This document shows, piece after piece, positions 26,033 to 34,940 of a stretch of 64,000 bases of DNA (position 1 is its first letter; every line of letters begins with the position of its first letter). Origin of the DNA: Lutibacter sp. Hel_I_33_5 (GTDB lineage Bacteria > Bacteroidota > Bacteroidia > Flavobacteriales > Flavobacteriaceae); NCBI RefSeq assembly GCF_007827455.1, contig NZ_VISM01000001.1, positions 1,899,501-1,963,500 of the forward strand. The letters are read 5' to 3'. A program made the translations under genes and the position numbers. Below the pieces are notes generated by a model. The model saw nothing but the letters and a program-made list of their open reading frames with translations, did no database searches and was not told the DNA's origin.

Positions 26033-26589
26033 TGGATTTTATATTACAACCTTGGCCTTGGTATGTTGCAGGGCCTTTAATTGCATTCGTACTTTTTCTG
26101 CTGTTTTATTTTGGGAGAAGTTTTGGTGTATCAACAAATTTAGAAACATTTTGTACCATTGGTGGTGCAGGAAAAGTGTCAGATTATTTTAAAACAGATG
26201 TAAAAACGAGAACTTGGAGCTTGGTTTTAGTTGTTGGTGTAATCATTGGTGGATACATTTCAAGTCATTTTTTAATGACTTCACAAGCAATCGATTTAAA
26301 TCCTGAAACTGTAAAAGATTTAGCAGAACTAGGTTTTGCAAATGCTGGAAGTTCATATTTACCAACAGAAATTTTTGCTACAGAAAATATATTCTCTTTA
26401 AAAGGAATATCAATTTTAGTTGTTGCAGGATTGTTTATTGGCTTCGGTACACGTTACGCAAGCGGATGTACTTCTGGACACGCAATTACAGGATTAAGTA
26501 GTTTACAATTACCATCGTTAATTGCAACAATTGGTTTTTTTGCAGGCGGATTATTAATGACTTGGATAATTTTTCCACTAATTTTTTAA
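26032..26589 (+). CDS. YeeE/YedE family membrane protein, first half
   Basis: A 185-residue integral membrane protein of the YeeE/YedE (sulfur transport) family. It has about four or five hydrophobic segments and the signature [20 protein letters not shown], whose Cys is thought in relatives to handle thiosulfate or sulfane sulfur. It pairs with the next gene, which carries the second conserved Cys, as in split two-gene YedE systems. The ATG overlaps the waaA stop. Being next to molybdopterin genes, which need sulfur, makes a role in sulfur supply plausible but unproved. Confidence 0.85.
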   Translation: MDFILQPWPWYVAGPLIAFVLFLLFYFGRSFGVSTNLETFCTIGGAGKVSDYFKTDVKTRTWSLVLVVGVIIGGYISSHFLMTSQAIDLNPETVKDLAELGFANAGSSYLPTEIFATENIFSLKGISILVVAGLFIGFGTRYASGCTSGHAITGLSSLQLPSLIATIGFFAGGLLMTWIIFPLIF

Positions 26590-26592
26590 GAT

Positions 26593-27006
26593 ATGAAAAA
26601 CATCAAATTTTTAATTGTAGGAATTATTTTCGGAATCATTTTAAGCAAATCAGAAGTAGTTTCTTGGTACAGAATTTACGAAATGTTTAAGTTTCAATCT
26701 TTTCATATGTATGGTGTTATTGGTTCTGCAGTTGCCATCGGAATTGTAATAATGCAACTTTTTAAAAGAGGAATTGTTAAAGATTTTCAAGGGAATCAAA
26801 TCATCATAAAAGATAAGAAAAAAGGTTTTATAAGAACTTTTGTTGGCGGAAGTATTTTCGGTTTAGGCTGGGCTTTGGTTGGTGCGTGTCCTGGACCCAT
26901 ATTTGTTTTGTTAGGACATGGAGCATTATCTATTGTTATTGTTTTGTTGGCAGCCATTTTTGGTGCTTTTATTTATGGAGTTTTAAGTAAAAAATTACCG
27001 AATTAA
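26593..27006 (+). CDS. YeeE/YedE family membrane protein, second half (DUF6691-like)
   Basis: A 137-residue membrane protein with about four helices, beginning 4 bp after the first YeeE/YedE gene. The conserved GWALVGACPGPIFVLLGHG contains the Cys-Pro-Gly-Pro motif typical of the partner subunit. Together the two should form a sulfur-compound permease. It ends 5 bp before moaA, so all three are surely co-transcribed. Confidence 0.85.
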   Translation: MKNIKFLIVGIIFGIILSKSEVVSWYRIYEMFKFQSFHMYGVIGSAVAIGIVIMQLFKRGIVKDFQGNQIIIKDKKKGFIRTFVGGSIFGLGWALVGACPGPIFVLLGHGALSIVIVLLAAIFGAFIYGVLSKKLPN

Positions 27007-27011
27007 GTTAG

Positions 27012-28004
27012 ATGAGCAAATTAGTTGACAGTTTTGGTAGACAAATAAATTACGTACGTTTAGCGGTCACAGACCGTTGTAATTTGCGCTGTCAATACTG
27101 TATGCCTGCTCACGGAATTGATATTGTTCCAAGAAAAGAATTACTCACCTTCAAAGAAATGTATCGTTTAATTCGTGTGTTAACAGAATTAGGCGTTAAC
27201 AAAATCAGATTAACTGGTGGTGAACCTTTTGTCCGTAAAGATTTTGTGGGTTTTTTAGAAATGTTGTCTTTTAATGATTTATTAGAGGATATTAATATCA
27301 CCACAAATGGTGCGTTAATTTCTAATCATATTGATGATTTAGAAAAACTTAAAAAAGTGAAAAACATCAATTTAAGTATTGATAGTTTACAGGCGGATAA
27401 ATTCAATGAGATAACAAGAAGAGATGTTTTTGATGAAGTTTTTAAAACGATGAATGCGCTCGAAAAAAGTTCGTTAAATTTAAAACTCAACATTGTTGTA
27501 CAATCTGGAATTAACACCAATGAAATTACTGATTTTGTTGAATTAACAAAAGATAAAAATATTGCTGTTCGTTTTATTGAAGAAATGCCTTTCAACGGAA
27601 AAGGGCAGCGTGAAATGCAAGAAAATTGGACACTTAAAAAGATTTTAGAAGAAATAAAAACGAAGTTTGATGTTACTGAAATTCAATCAGAAAAATCATC
27701 AACTTCAAGAAATTATTCCATAAAAAATCATTTAGGTACTGTTGGAATTATTCCTGCATTTACAAGAACAATTTGTAATGATTGTAACCGAATTAGAATT
27801 ACAAGCACAGGAAATTTTAAAAATTGTTTGTTTGATGATGGCGTTTTTAATCTTCGCGATTTTATAAGAAACGGAGCTTCTAATGATGATTTAAAAGAAC
27901 TCTTTTTAAGTTTGATAAAAGAAAAACCAGAAAATGGTTTTATAGCAGAAGCAAATAGAACAAAAGGAAGTGTTTCTGAAAGTATGAGTACAATTGGAGG
28001 CTGA
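27012..28004 (+). CDS. moaA: GTP 3',8-cyclase
   Basis: A 330-residue radical-SAM enzyme that converts GTP to 3',8-cyclo-GTP, the first step of molybdenum-cofactor synthesis. The SAM cluster motif CNLRCQYC provides Cys23, Cys27 and Cys30. GGEP is seen near residue 74 (LTGGEPFVRKDF). The second cluster is bound by CNDCNRIRITSTGNFKNC. The C-terminal Gly-Gly tail (STIGG) needed for activity is present. It works with MoaC, encoded three genes downstream. Confidence 0.95.
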   Translation: MSKLVDSFGRQINYVRLAVTDRCNLRCQYCMPAHGIDIVPRKELLTFKEMYRLIRVLTELGVNKIRLTGGEPFVRKDFVGFLEMLSFNDLLEDINITTNGALISNHIDDLEKLKKVKNINLSIDSLQADKFNEITRRDVFDEVFKTMNALEKSSLNLKLNIVVQSGINTNEITDFVELTKDKNIAVRFIEEMPFNGKGQREMQENWTLKKILEEIKTKFDVTEIQSEKSSTSRNYSIKNHLGTVGIIPAFTRTICNDCNRIRITSTGNFKNCLFDDGVFNLRDFIRNGASNDDLKELFLSLIKEKPENGFIAEANRTKGSVSESMSTIGG

Positions 28005-28020
28005 TTAGATTATTAAAGAT

Positions 28021-28302
28021 ATGCTTGAAAATATTAAAACGTTTTTAAATAACAAGGAAAACAATAAAACAGGAGTATTAATATCATCAATTTTCACAAT
28101 TCTAATTTTAATAATATTTCCTCAATTTTTTATCTTCTATTACATAATCTATATTATAATAATAGCTATTTTAATAGTGGTTATTCACAAATTTTTAAGC
28201 AAACAAGATAATGCTAATAGTTATTCTTGGTTGGTTTCTTTATTTGGAATAAGTTATATTTTATACTTTGGAATTAACTATCTTTTAGTAAATTTATATT
28301 GA
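28021..28302 (+). CDS. Small membrane protein between moaA and moeA
   Basis: A 93-residue protein with three hydrophobic stretches (residues about 18-36, 38-58 and 70-92) separated by short charged loops (KFLSKQDNANS). I do not recognise the family. It sits 16 bp after moaA and 2 bp before moeA, so it is part of the operon. Its high Ile content and lack of polar motifs say little about function. Confidence 0.65.
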   Translation: MLENIKTFLNNKENNKTGVLISSIFTILILIIFPQFFIFYYIIYIIIIAILIVVIHKFLSKQDNANSYSWLVSLFGISYILYFGINYLLVNLY

Positions 28303-28304
28303 TA

Positions 28305-29492
28305 ATGATTTCAGTAGAAGAAGCAAAAAATATCATATTAAAAACAACTCAAGACTTTGGTGTTGAAGAAATTCCGTTTATAAAATCTGTAGGTAGAATT
28401 TTAAAAGAAGAAATTGTTGCCGATAGAGATTTCCCTCCTTTCAATAGAGTTTCAATGGATGGAATTGCAATCAACTATTCATCGTTCAAGAAAGGGCAAA
28501 GAAACTTTAAAATTGAAGGAATTCAAGCTGCAGGAAGCAAACAAATAACACTTCAAAATTCAGAAAATTGTATCGAAGTAATGACTGGCGCAGTTTTACC
28601 AAATAAAACAAGTGCAGTAATTCGTTATGAAGATCTAACTATAAAAAATGGAATTGCAACAATTAATATTGAAACGGTCAATGACCGCCAGAATATTCAT
28701 GGGAAAGGAAAAGATGGTAAAACTGGCGATGTTTTAATCAAACAAAACACTAAAATATCTGCAGCAGAAATAGGTGTTTTAGCAACTGTTGGAAAATCGA
28801 CTGTAAAGGTTGTAAAACAACCGAAAGTAATGATTGTTTCTACAGGTGATGAATTAGTTGGGGTAGAAGAGAAGCCGTTAGAACATCAAATTAGAAGAAG
28901 CAATGTTTTTACATTGGTTTCTTTGTTAGAAAGAATACATATTTCTTCAGAAACAGATCATATTACAGATGATAAACCAATTTTAAAAGAAAAGATAAAA
29001 AAGTATTTACAAGAATATGATGTCTTACTTTTCAGTGGCGCAGTAAGTAAAGGGAAGTTCGATTATCTGCCAGAAATTTTTGAAGAATTAGGCGTTGAAA
29101 AATTGTTTCATAAAGTTGCGCAAAGACCAGGGAAACCATTTTTCTACGGAAAAACAGATAAATGTAATGTTTTCGGATTTCCTGGAAATCCAATTTCTAC
29201 ATTTGTAAATTGTTTAGCGTATTTTTATCCTTGGTATCATAAATCAGTTGGATTAAAAACAAAAGTAGAAACCGCAATTTTAGGAGAAGCTATTTCTTTT
29301 AAACCTAATTTAACCTACTTTTTACAAGTAAAATTAGAGAGTAAATTCGGGCATTTAGTTACTTTCCCTATTAAAGGAAACGGTTCTGGAGATTTAGCAA
29401 GTTTGGTAAAAACAGATGCTTTTATTCAGCTACCAAAAGAACAAATAGAATTTAAAAAAGGAGAAGTTTTTCCGATAATAAAATATAGATAA
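28305..29492 (+). CDS. moeA: Molybdopterin molybdotransferase
   Basis: A 395-residue cytoplasmic enzyme that inserts molybdate into adenylylated molybdopterin. Recognisable blocks are DRDFPPFNRVSMDGIAI, MTGAVLPNKTSAVIRYED, IVSTGDELV, LLFSGAVSKGKFDYLPE and FGFPGNPIST (the MoCF-domain binding site). I used the ATG at 28305; a TTG two codons earlier overlaps the preceding gene. The stop overlaps the moaC start. Confidence 0.93.
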   Translation: MISVEEAKNIILKTTQDFGVEEIPFIKSVGRILKEEIVADRDFPPFNRVSMDGIAINYSSFKKGQRNFKIEGIQAAGSKQITLQNSENCIEVMTGAVLPNKTSAVIRYEDLTIKNGIATINIETVNDRQNIHGKGKDGKTGDVLIKQNTKISAAEIGVLATVGKSTVKVVKQPKVMIVSTGDELVGVEEKPLEHQIRRSNVFTLVSLLERIHISSETDHITDDKPILKEKIKKYLQEYDVLLFSGAVSKGKFDYLPEIFEELGVEKLFHKVAQRPGKPFFYGKTDKCNVFGFPGNPISTFVNCLAYFYPWYHKSVGLKTKVETAILGEAISFKPNLTYFLQVKLESKFGHLVTFPIKGNGSGDLASLVKTDAFIQLPKEQIEFKKGEVFPIIKYR

Positions 29493-29983
29493 TGAGTGAT
29501 TTTAGTCATTTAAATTCTCAAGGAAACCCTAAAATGGTAAATGTTTCTGACAAGAAAATTACCAAAAGAATTGCTATTGCAAAAGCAACTATGTTTTTAG
29601 GAAAAGAAGTGATTTCTCATTTTACAAATGATGAATTAATTACCAAAAAAGGACCAGTTTTTCAAACAGCAATTATTGCAGGAATTCAAGGTGTAAAAAA
29701 GACATCAGAGTTAATTCCTATGTGTCATCCATTATTAATTAATGGTGTAGATATTGATATACAAATTATAGATTCAGAGAATATTGAAGTGTTTTGCAAG
29801 GTAACAATCGAAGGAAAAACAGGTGTAGAAATGGAAGCTTTAACAGGTGCAAATATTACATGTTTAACTATTTATGATATGTGTAAAAGTATCAGTCAAA
29901 AAATGGTGATTAAAGAAGTGAAATTAGTAGAAAAAACAGGTGGGAAATCTGATTTTAGAAATAAAACAGGAATTAGTTATTAA
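29492..29983 (+). CDS. moaC: Cyclic pyranopterin monophosphate synthase
   Basis: A 163-residue enzyme converting MoaA's product to cyclic pyranopterin monophosphate. The family signature is intact: KKTSELIPMCHPLLINGVDI near residue 70 and KTGVEMEALTGANITCLTIYDMCK around residues 108-131, including the catalytic Lys/Asp region. It overlaps moeA by TAATG. The operon has moaA, moeA and moaC but no moaB/mog, moaD or moaE in this window. Confidence 0.95.
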   Translation: MSDFSHLNSQGNPKMVNVSDKKITKRIAIAKATMFLGKEVISHFTNDELITKKGPVFQTAIIAGIQGVKKTSELIPMCHPLLINGVDIDIQIIDSENIEVFCKVTIEGKTGVEMEALTGANITCLTIYDMCKSISQKMVIKEVKLVEKTGGKSDFRNKTGISY

Positions 29984-30073
29984 ATAAGAAAATTTATATT
30001 AAGAAACAATACCAAAGAATTTAGATTTTTGTAAAAAGTCTTGTTTCTTTGCTTTTTATCTTTAAAAACAACA

Positions 30074-30991
30074 ATGAGCAAAGACGAAATTTTAAAAGCC
30101 ATAGAAGAAAAGTACGAAAAATTAGGAGTTCCTGTTGATGCTATGTTAGAAGGATTACTTTGGAGTACACCAATTACTTATTGGGATTATATTCAGACTG
30201 ATGCCCTTTTAGGTTTGCAAACACCGCGTACAAATCAACCAGATGAGATGGTTTTTATCATGTATCATCAAGTAAATGAATTGTTGTTTAAAATGATTTT
30301 ATGGGAAATTGATCAAGTTGCAAAATCCATAGAAATTTCCGCAGATAAATTTTCTACGCATTTAATGCGAATCAGTAGATACTTTTATATGTTGTGTAGT
30401 TCATTTTCAGTAATGGCTGATGGTATGGAACGTGAACAATATTTAAAATTTAGAAACACATTAACACCAGCAAGTGGTTTTCAAAGTGCACAATACAGAA
30501 AAATTGAGTTTGCTTCAACAGAGTTAATCAATTTAATTGATGTTCGTTATAGAGATTCTATCGATAGAAATTCGTCATTTAAAAATGCGTACGATCATTT
30601 GTATTGGCAAGCTGCTGGCGTAAATCATAAAACAGGAAAAAAATCGACTTTAATAAAATTGTTTGATAAAAAATATGTTGGAGATTTTATCGATTTTATG
30701 GAAGATTATAATGATTGTAATTTGTCTAAAAAATTCCAACAATTACCAGAAGATATTCAGCAAAATCCAGCATTAATTAAAGCAATGCGTCATTATGATT
30801 ATACAGTAAATGTAAAATGGGTTTTGGCACATTACAATGCTGCTGGTAAGTATTTAGGTGGAGAAGAAAAAGAACTAGAAGCTACAGGTGGTAGTAGTTG
30901 GCGTAAATATTTGCATCCTAAATATCAAAGAAGAATCTTTTATCCTTATTTATGGAGCAAAGAAGAACTAGAAAATTGGGGGACTTTTTAA
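30074..30991 (+). CDS. kynA: Tryptophan 2,3-dioxygenase
   Basis: A 305-residue haem enzyme opening the indole ring of tryptophan to N-formylkynurenine. Typical segments are LLGLQTPRTNQPDEMVFIMYHQVNELLFKM (substrate-pocket His and the distal helix), FRNTLTPASGFQSAQYR (substrate-binding Arg and loop) and LAHYNAAGKYLGG. The ATG at 30074 (MSKDEILKAIEEKYEKLG) fits the family better than an in-frame upstream ATG at 30041. No other kynurenine gene lies next to it. Confidence 0.93.
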   Translation: MSKDEILKAIEEKYEKLGVPVDAMLEGLLWSTPITYWDYIQTDALLGLQTPRTNQPDEMVFIMYHQVNELLFKMILWEIDQVAKSIEISADKFSTHLMRISRYFYMLCSSFSVMADGMEREQYLKFRNTLTPASGFQSAQYRKIEFASTELINLIDVRYRDSIDRNSSFKNAYDHLYWQAAGVNHKTGKKSTLIKLFDKKYVGDFIDFMEDYNDCNLSKKFQQLPEDIQQNPALIKAMRHYDYTVNVKWVLAHYNAAGKYLGGEEKELEATGGSSWRKYLHPKYQRRIFYPYLWSKEELENWGTF

Positions 30992-31059
30992 AATAATAAC
31001 ACTAATTTTTCGTTTTTGGAACAGTAATTGTCTTTACTTTTTTATAAGTTTGATTTTTT

Positions 31060-31836
31060 ATGAAAAAAATTAGTGTACTTCTTTTAGTTTTTCTTCTTAG
31101 CACATTCGCTTTTGGGCAAGAAAAAACAGTACCATTTAAAGATGGTGAATGGCTTCGCTATAAAATGAGTTATAGTGGTTTTTTAAGAGCAGGTACCGCA
31201 ACATTAGAAGTTAAAGAAGAAGAATTAAATTCTAAAAAAGTATATCATACCATTGGTAAAGGCTGGACTACTGGAATGATAAAATGGTTTTTTAAAGTAA
31301 ATGACACTTATGAGAGTTATTTTGATAAAGAAACTACAAAACCTTACCTTTTTAAAAGAGATATTAATGAAGGAGGTTACACGATAAAAAGAGACATTGA
31401 ATTTGATGTTGATGGTAAAAAAGCAATTGTAAAAGATTACAAAAAAAATACGACTAAAGAATTTACAGCAGATAATGTGCAAGATATGTTATCGTCTTTT
31501 TATTATCTAAGAGCACAAAACACTAAGAACCTTAAACCTGGTGATGAAATAAAATTGAATATGTTTATTGACTCCAAAATTTTTCCATTTAGGTTGAAAT
31601 TTTTAAAGTTTGAAACTTTGGAAACCAAATTCGGAAAAGTTAATACTATGGTTTTTAGTCCTTTAGTTCAATCTGGAAGAATTTTTAAAGAAAATGAAAG
31701 TGTCGCTATATGGATTACAAATGACGATAATAAAATACCAATTAAACTAAAAGCGGCTATATCAGTTGGTTCTTTACGAGCAGAATTAGAAGCATATAAA
31801 GGTTTAGCAAATTCTTTTGAAATTATATTTGATTAA
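31060..31836 (+). CDS. DUF3108-family exported protein
   Basis: A 258-residue protein with signal peptide at 1-19 (cleavage after FAFG). The mature part begins with the family-typical FKDGEWLRYKMSYSGFLRAGTATLEV and continues with KDYKKNTTKEFTADNVQDMLSSFYYLR, a pattern I associate with DUF3108 of the cell envelope. It lies 45 bp before an M23 lipoprotein gene, so a role in envelope or peptidoglycan upkeep is a reasonable inference. Confidence 0.82.
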   Translation: MKKISVLLLVFLLSTFAFGQEKTVPFKDGEWLRYKMSYSGFLRAGTATLEVKEEELNSKKVYHTIGKGWTTGMIKWFFKVNDTYESYFDKETTKPYLFKRDINEGGYTIKRDIEFDVDGKKAIVKDYKKNTTKEFTADNVQDMLSSFYYLRAQNTKNLKPGDEIKLNMFIDSKIFPFRLKFLKFETLETKFGKVNTMVFSPLVQSGRIFKENESVAIWITNDDNKIPIKLKAAISVGSLRAELEAYKGLANSFEIIFD

Positions 31837-31881
31837 ATTGTATTTTTGATGATTAATTTTTAATAGTTCAATTCTGTTTTT

Positions 31882-33147
31882 TTGAAAAAATTTATCGTCC
31901 TCCTCATTTTATCAAACTTCCTTTTTTCATGTAAATCTGATGAAAAAAAACCTATTCTTGAAAAAATTATTATCCCTAAAGTATTTTATGAGTATGGTTA
32001 TAAACTAAACGACTTTAAAGTTATAAACGATACAATTAAAAATGGTGAAAGTTTTGGAATTATCCTTGATAGACATCATGTTTCTTATCCTAAAATAAAT
32101 AAAATTGCAGGCTCAATTAAAGATATATTTGATGTAAGAAGAGTTAGAGCCGGTAAACCTTATACCGTGTTAGCTTCAAAAGATTCTACCGAAAAAGCAG
32201 AAATTTTCATCTATAAGCATGATAAAATAAATTCCACAATTGTAAATTTAAAAGATTCAACAATCACTGCTTATAAATATAAAAAACCAATAAAATTAGT
32301 TGAAAAAATTGCGGCTGGAAAAATTTCATCTAGCTTATCTGAGGCAATGGATAGTTTACATCTTAAACCTAATCTAACCTATACAATCGCAGACGATATT
32401 TATGCTTGGACTCTAGATTTTCAAAAACTTCAAAAAGGAGATGAATTTAAATTTATCTATGAAGAAAAATATATAAATGATACTGTTTTTGCAGGGTATG
32501 GTAAAGTAAAAGCAGCTGTTTTTAAACATAAAGGTAAGGATCTATATGCTTTTAGATATGTACCAGATTCTATAAAAGGAATCTATGAATATTATAATGA
32601 AAGTGGCGATATGCTTCGTAGTCAATTTTTAAAATCACCCATAAAATTTCAATATAGAATATCATCAAGATACAATTTAAAGAGGAGAATTGCTCATTAT
32701 GGATATAGAATTAAAGCACATAGAGGTACTGATTTTGCTGCCGCAAATGGAACTCCTATTATGTCCACAGCAAATGGAACTGTTATAGAATCTACAAGAA
32801 GAGGTGGTAATGGTATTTATGTAGCTGTAAGGCATAATAATACGTATACTACTAAATATTTTCATATGAGTAGAAGAAAAGCAAGGGTTGGTGATTTTGT
32901 AAAACAAGGAGATATTATTGGTTATGTAGGTTCTACCGGAAGTAGTTCTGGAAATCATGTTTGTTATCGTTTTTGGAAAAATGGTAAAGAGGTAGATCCG
33001 TTTAAACAAAAATTACCATCGGCAAAACCATTGAAGAAAAGTTTAATTCCTACGTATAAAAAACATATTATTCCCTTAAAAAACAAACTTGAAAATTTTT
33101 CTTTTACTAAAGAAGAGAGAAACAAAGAACTCATTGTGAAACATTAA
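31882..33147 (+). CDS. M23-family peptidase lipoprotein with altered zinc motif
   Basis: A 421-residue murein-hydrolase-like lipoprotein. The start must be TTG at 31882, since only this gives the signal peptide and lipobox (LSNFLFSC, Cys17). Residues about 60-200 look like LysM-like/OapA-type spacers. The C-terminal LytM domain has His280-x-x-x-Asp284 (AHRGTDFAA) and His328 (YFHMS). In place of the usual HxH it has His359-Val-Cys361 (NHVCYRFW). Cys361 could replace the zinc-binding His or the enzyme may be altered. I recall the same HVC in flavobacterial relatives. pgi starts 7 bp after the stop. Confidence 0.87.
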   Translation: MKKFIVLLILSNFLFSCKSDEKKPILEKIIIPKVFYEYGYKLNDFKVINDTIKNGESFGIILDRHHVSYPKINKIAGSIKDIFDVRRVRAGKPYTVLASKDSTEKAEIFIYKHDKINSTIVNLKDSTITAYKYKKPIKLVEKIAAGKISSSLSEAMDSLHLKPNLTYTIADDIYAWTLDFQKLQKGDEFKFIYEEKYINDTVFAGYGKVKAAVFKHKGKDLYAFRYVPDSIKGIYEYYNESGDMLRSQFLKSPIKFQYRISSRYNLKRRIAHYGYRIKAHRGTDFAAANGTPIMSTANGTVIESTRRGGNGIYVAVRHNNTYTTKYFHMSRRKARVGDFVKQGDIIGYVGSTGSSSGNHVCYRFWKNGKEVDPFKQKLPSAKPLKKSLIPTYKKHIIPLKNKLENFSFTKEERNKELIVKH

Positions 33148-33154
33148 CTAAGAA

Positions 33155-34726
33155 ATGGCATTAAAAAATACCAATCCAACACAGACTAAATCCTGGAGTG
33201 AATTAACAACTCATTTTCATCAAACAAAAAACAAAACACTTAAAGAATTATTTAATGATGATCATCAAAGGAAAGAACACTTTTCTCTTGAATTTGATGA
33301 TTTATTAGTCGATTTTTCTAAAAATAGAATCACAAAAAAAACAATCAATTTATTGGTTGAATTAGCAAAAGAAGTTGATTTAAAAGATGCAATTGAAAAA
33401 CAATTTTCTGGTGCAATAATTAACGTTACAGAAAATAGAGAAGTTTTACATACTGCATTAAGAAGTAATTCTGATGAACCATTATTAATCGACGGAAAAG
33501 ATATAAAACCTAAAATTCAAAGTGCTTTAAGAAAAATTAGAGCTTTTTCTAATAAAGTAATTTCTGGAAAATGGAAAGGATATACAGGTAAATCGATTAC
33601 AGATGTTGTAAATATTGGGATTGGTGGATCTGATCTTGGACCAGATATGATTGTAGAATCTTTAAAATTCTATAAAAATCAATTAAACACCCATTTTGTT
33701 TCTAATGTAGATGGAGATCATGTTTCTGAAATTATAAAAAATTTAAACCCAGAAACTACACTTTTTGTCATTGTTTCTAAAACATTTACAACCCAAGAAA
33801 CTATTTCTAATGCAGAAACTATTAAAAATTGGTTCTTAAAATCTGCTACTATATTCGATATTCCAAAGCATTTTGTAGCGGTTTCAACAAATTTAGAAGC
33901 TGTGGACAATTTTGGAATCGATAAAAGCAATGTTTTTCCTATGTGGAATTGGGTTGGTGGACGTTTTTCACTTTGGTCTGCTGTAGGATTGTCAATAAGT
34001 TTATCCGTAGGTTTTGATCATTATAGAGCATTATTAGATGGTGCTGAAGAAATGGATTTGCATTTTAGAAATGAATCTTTTGATAAAAACATTCCTGTAA
34101 TATTAGCTTTAATCAGTATTTGGTATAATAATTTTTACAACGCAGAAACTGAAGCTATTTTACCCTATTCTCAATACTTAAAAAAATTACCCGATTATTT
34201 ACAACAAGCTATTATGGAAAGTAATGGTAAGTCTGTAGATAGAAATGGTGATAAAATTGAGTATCAAACAGGAACAATTATTTGGGGAAGTACAGGTACA
34301 AATATGCAGCATGCATTTATGCAATTAGTGCATCAAGGAACAAAACTAATTCCAGCAGACTTTATTGGTTATAAAGAATCATTATATGGTTTGTCAGACC
34401 ATCATAAAAAGTTAATGGCAAATTATTATGGACAAATAGAAGCATTGGCTTTTGGTAAAACGAAAGAAGAAGTTCATTTAGAATTAAAAACAAATGGAGA
34501 ACTTGATAAAGTTTCTCAATTATTACCTTTCAAGGTATTTGAAGGAAATAGACCAAGTAATGCTATTTTGTTTGATAAGCTAACTCCTAAATCTTTAGGG
34601 AAATTAGTCGCTATGTATGAGCATAAAATATTCGCACAAGGTATTTTATGGAATATTTATAGTTATGACCAATTTGGAGTAGAATTAGGGAAGGAACTAG
34701 CAAAAAAGTTACTAAAAAACGAATAA
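33155..34726 (+). CDS. pgi: Glucose-6-phosphate isomerase
   Basis: A 523-residue glycolytic enzyme interconverting glucose-6-phosphate and fructose-6-phosphate. Clear signatures are [45 protein letters not shown] and [18 protein letters not shown]. The active-site Glu (MESNGKS) and His/Lys positions follow in order. The gene lies 7 bp behind the M23 lipoprotein and the coupling looks accidental rather than functional. Confidence 0.95.
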   Translation: MALKNTNPTQTKSWSELTTHFHQTKNKTLKELFNDDHQRKEHFSLEFDDLLVDFSKNRITKKTINLLVELAKEVDLKDAIEKQFSGAIINVTENREVLHTALRSNSDEPLLIDGKDIKPKIQSALRKIRAFSNKVISGKWKGYTGKSITDVVNIGIGGSDLGPDMIVESLKFYKNQLNTHFVSNVDGDHVSEIIKNLNPETTLFVIVSKTFTTQETISNAETIKNWFLKSATIFDIPKHFVAVSTNLEAVDNFGIDKSNVFPMWNWVGGRFSLWSAVGLSISLSVGFDHYRALLDGAEEMDLHFRNESFDKNIPVILALISIWYNNFYNAETEAILPYSQYLKKLPDYLQQAIMESNGKSVDRNGDKIEYQTGTIIWGSTGTNMQHAFMQLVHQGTKLIPADFIGYKESLYGLSDHHKKLMANYYGQIEALAFGKTKEEVHLELKTNGELDKVSQLLPFKVFEGNRPSNAILFDKLTPKSLGKLVAMYEHKIFAQGILWNIYSYDQFGVELGKELAKKLLKNE

Positions 34727-34879
34727 AAAGTAGTTTTTGTAAAACATGGTTAAAATATTAACTGTGATTTTCTTTTTTGTTAACAACTCTGTTAATATTT
34801 AAAAGCCTAAAAATCAAAATTATACTTACAATTTTGATAATTTACATATCATAAATCAATGTTAAAAGTTAACATTAAA

Positions 34880-34913
34880 TTAACATTAGAACTGTATGAA
34901 AGCAGGACTTTTG
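34880..34913 (+). promoter_or_regulatory. Candidate promoter of the second TonB receptor
   Basis: TTAAC (34880-34884), 21 nt, GACTTTTG (34906-34913), one mismatch to TAnnTTTG. The 214-bp gap before this receptor holds no other feature I could support except AT-rich repeats of TTAACATT. Confidence 0.4.
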
Positions 34914-34940
34914 CAGTGCAATTAATTCAAATAATATAAC

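Noticed and set aside
33155..34726. pgi as a co-operating operon partner of the M23 lipoprotein
   Set aside because: The 7-bp gap suggests co-transcription, but there is no functional link to propose from the sequence alone.
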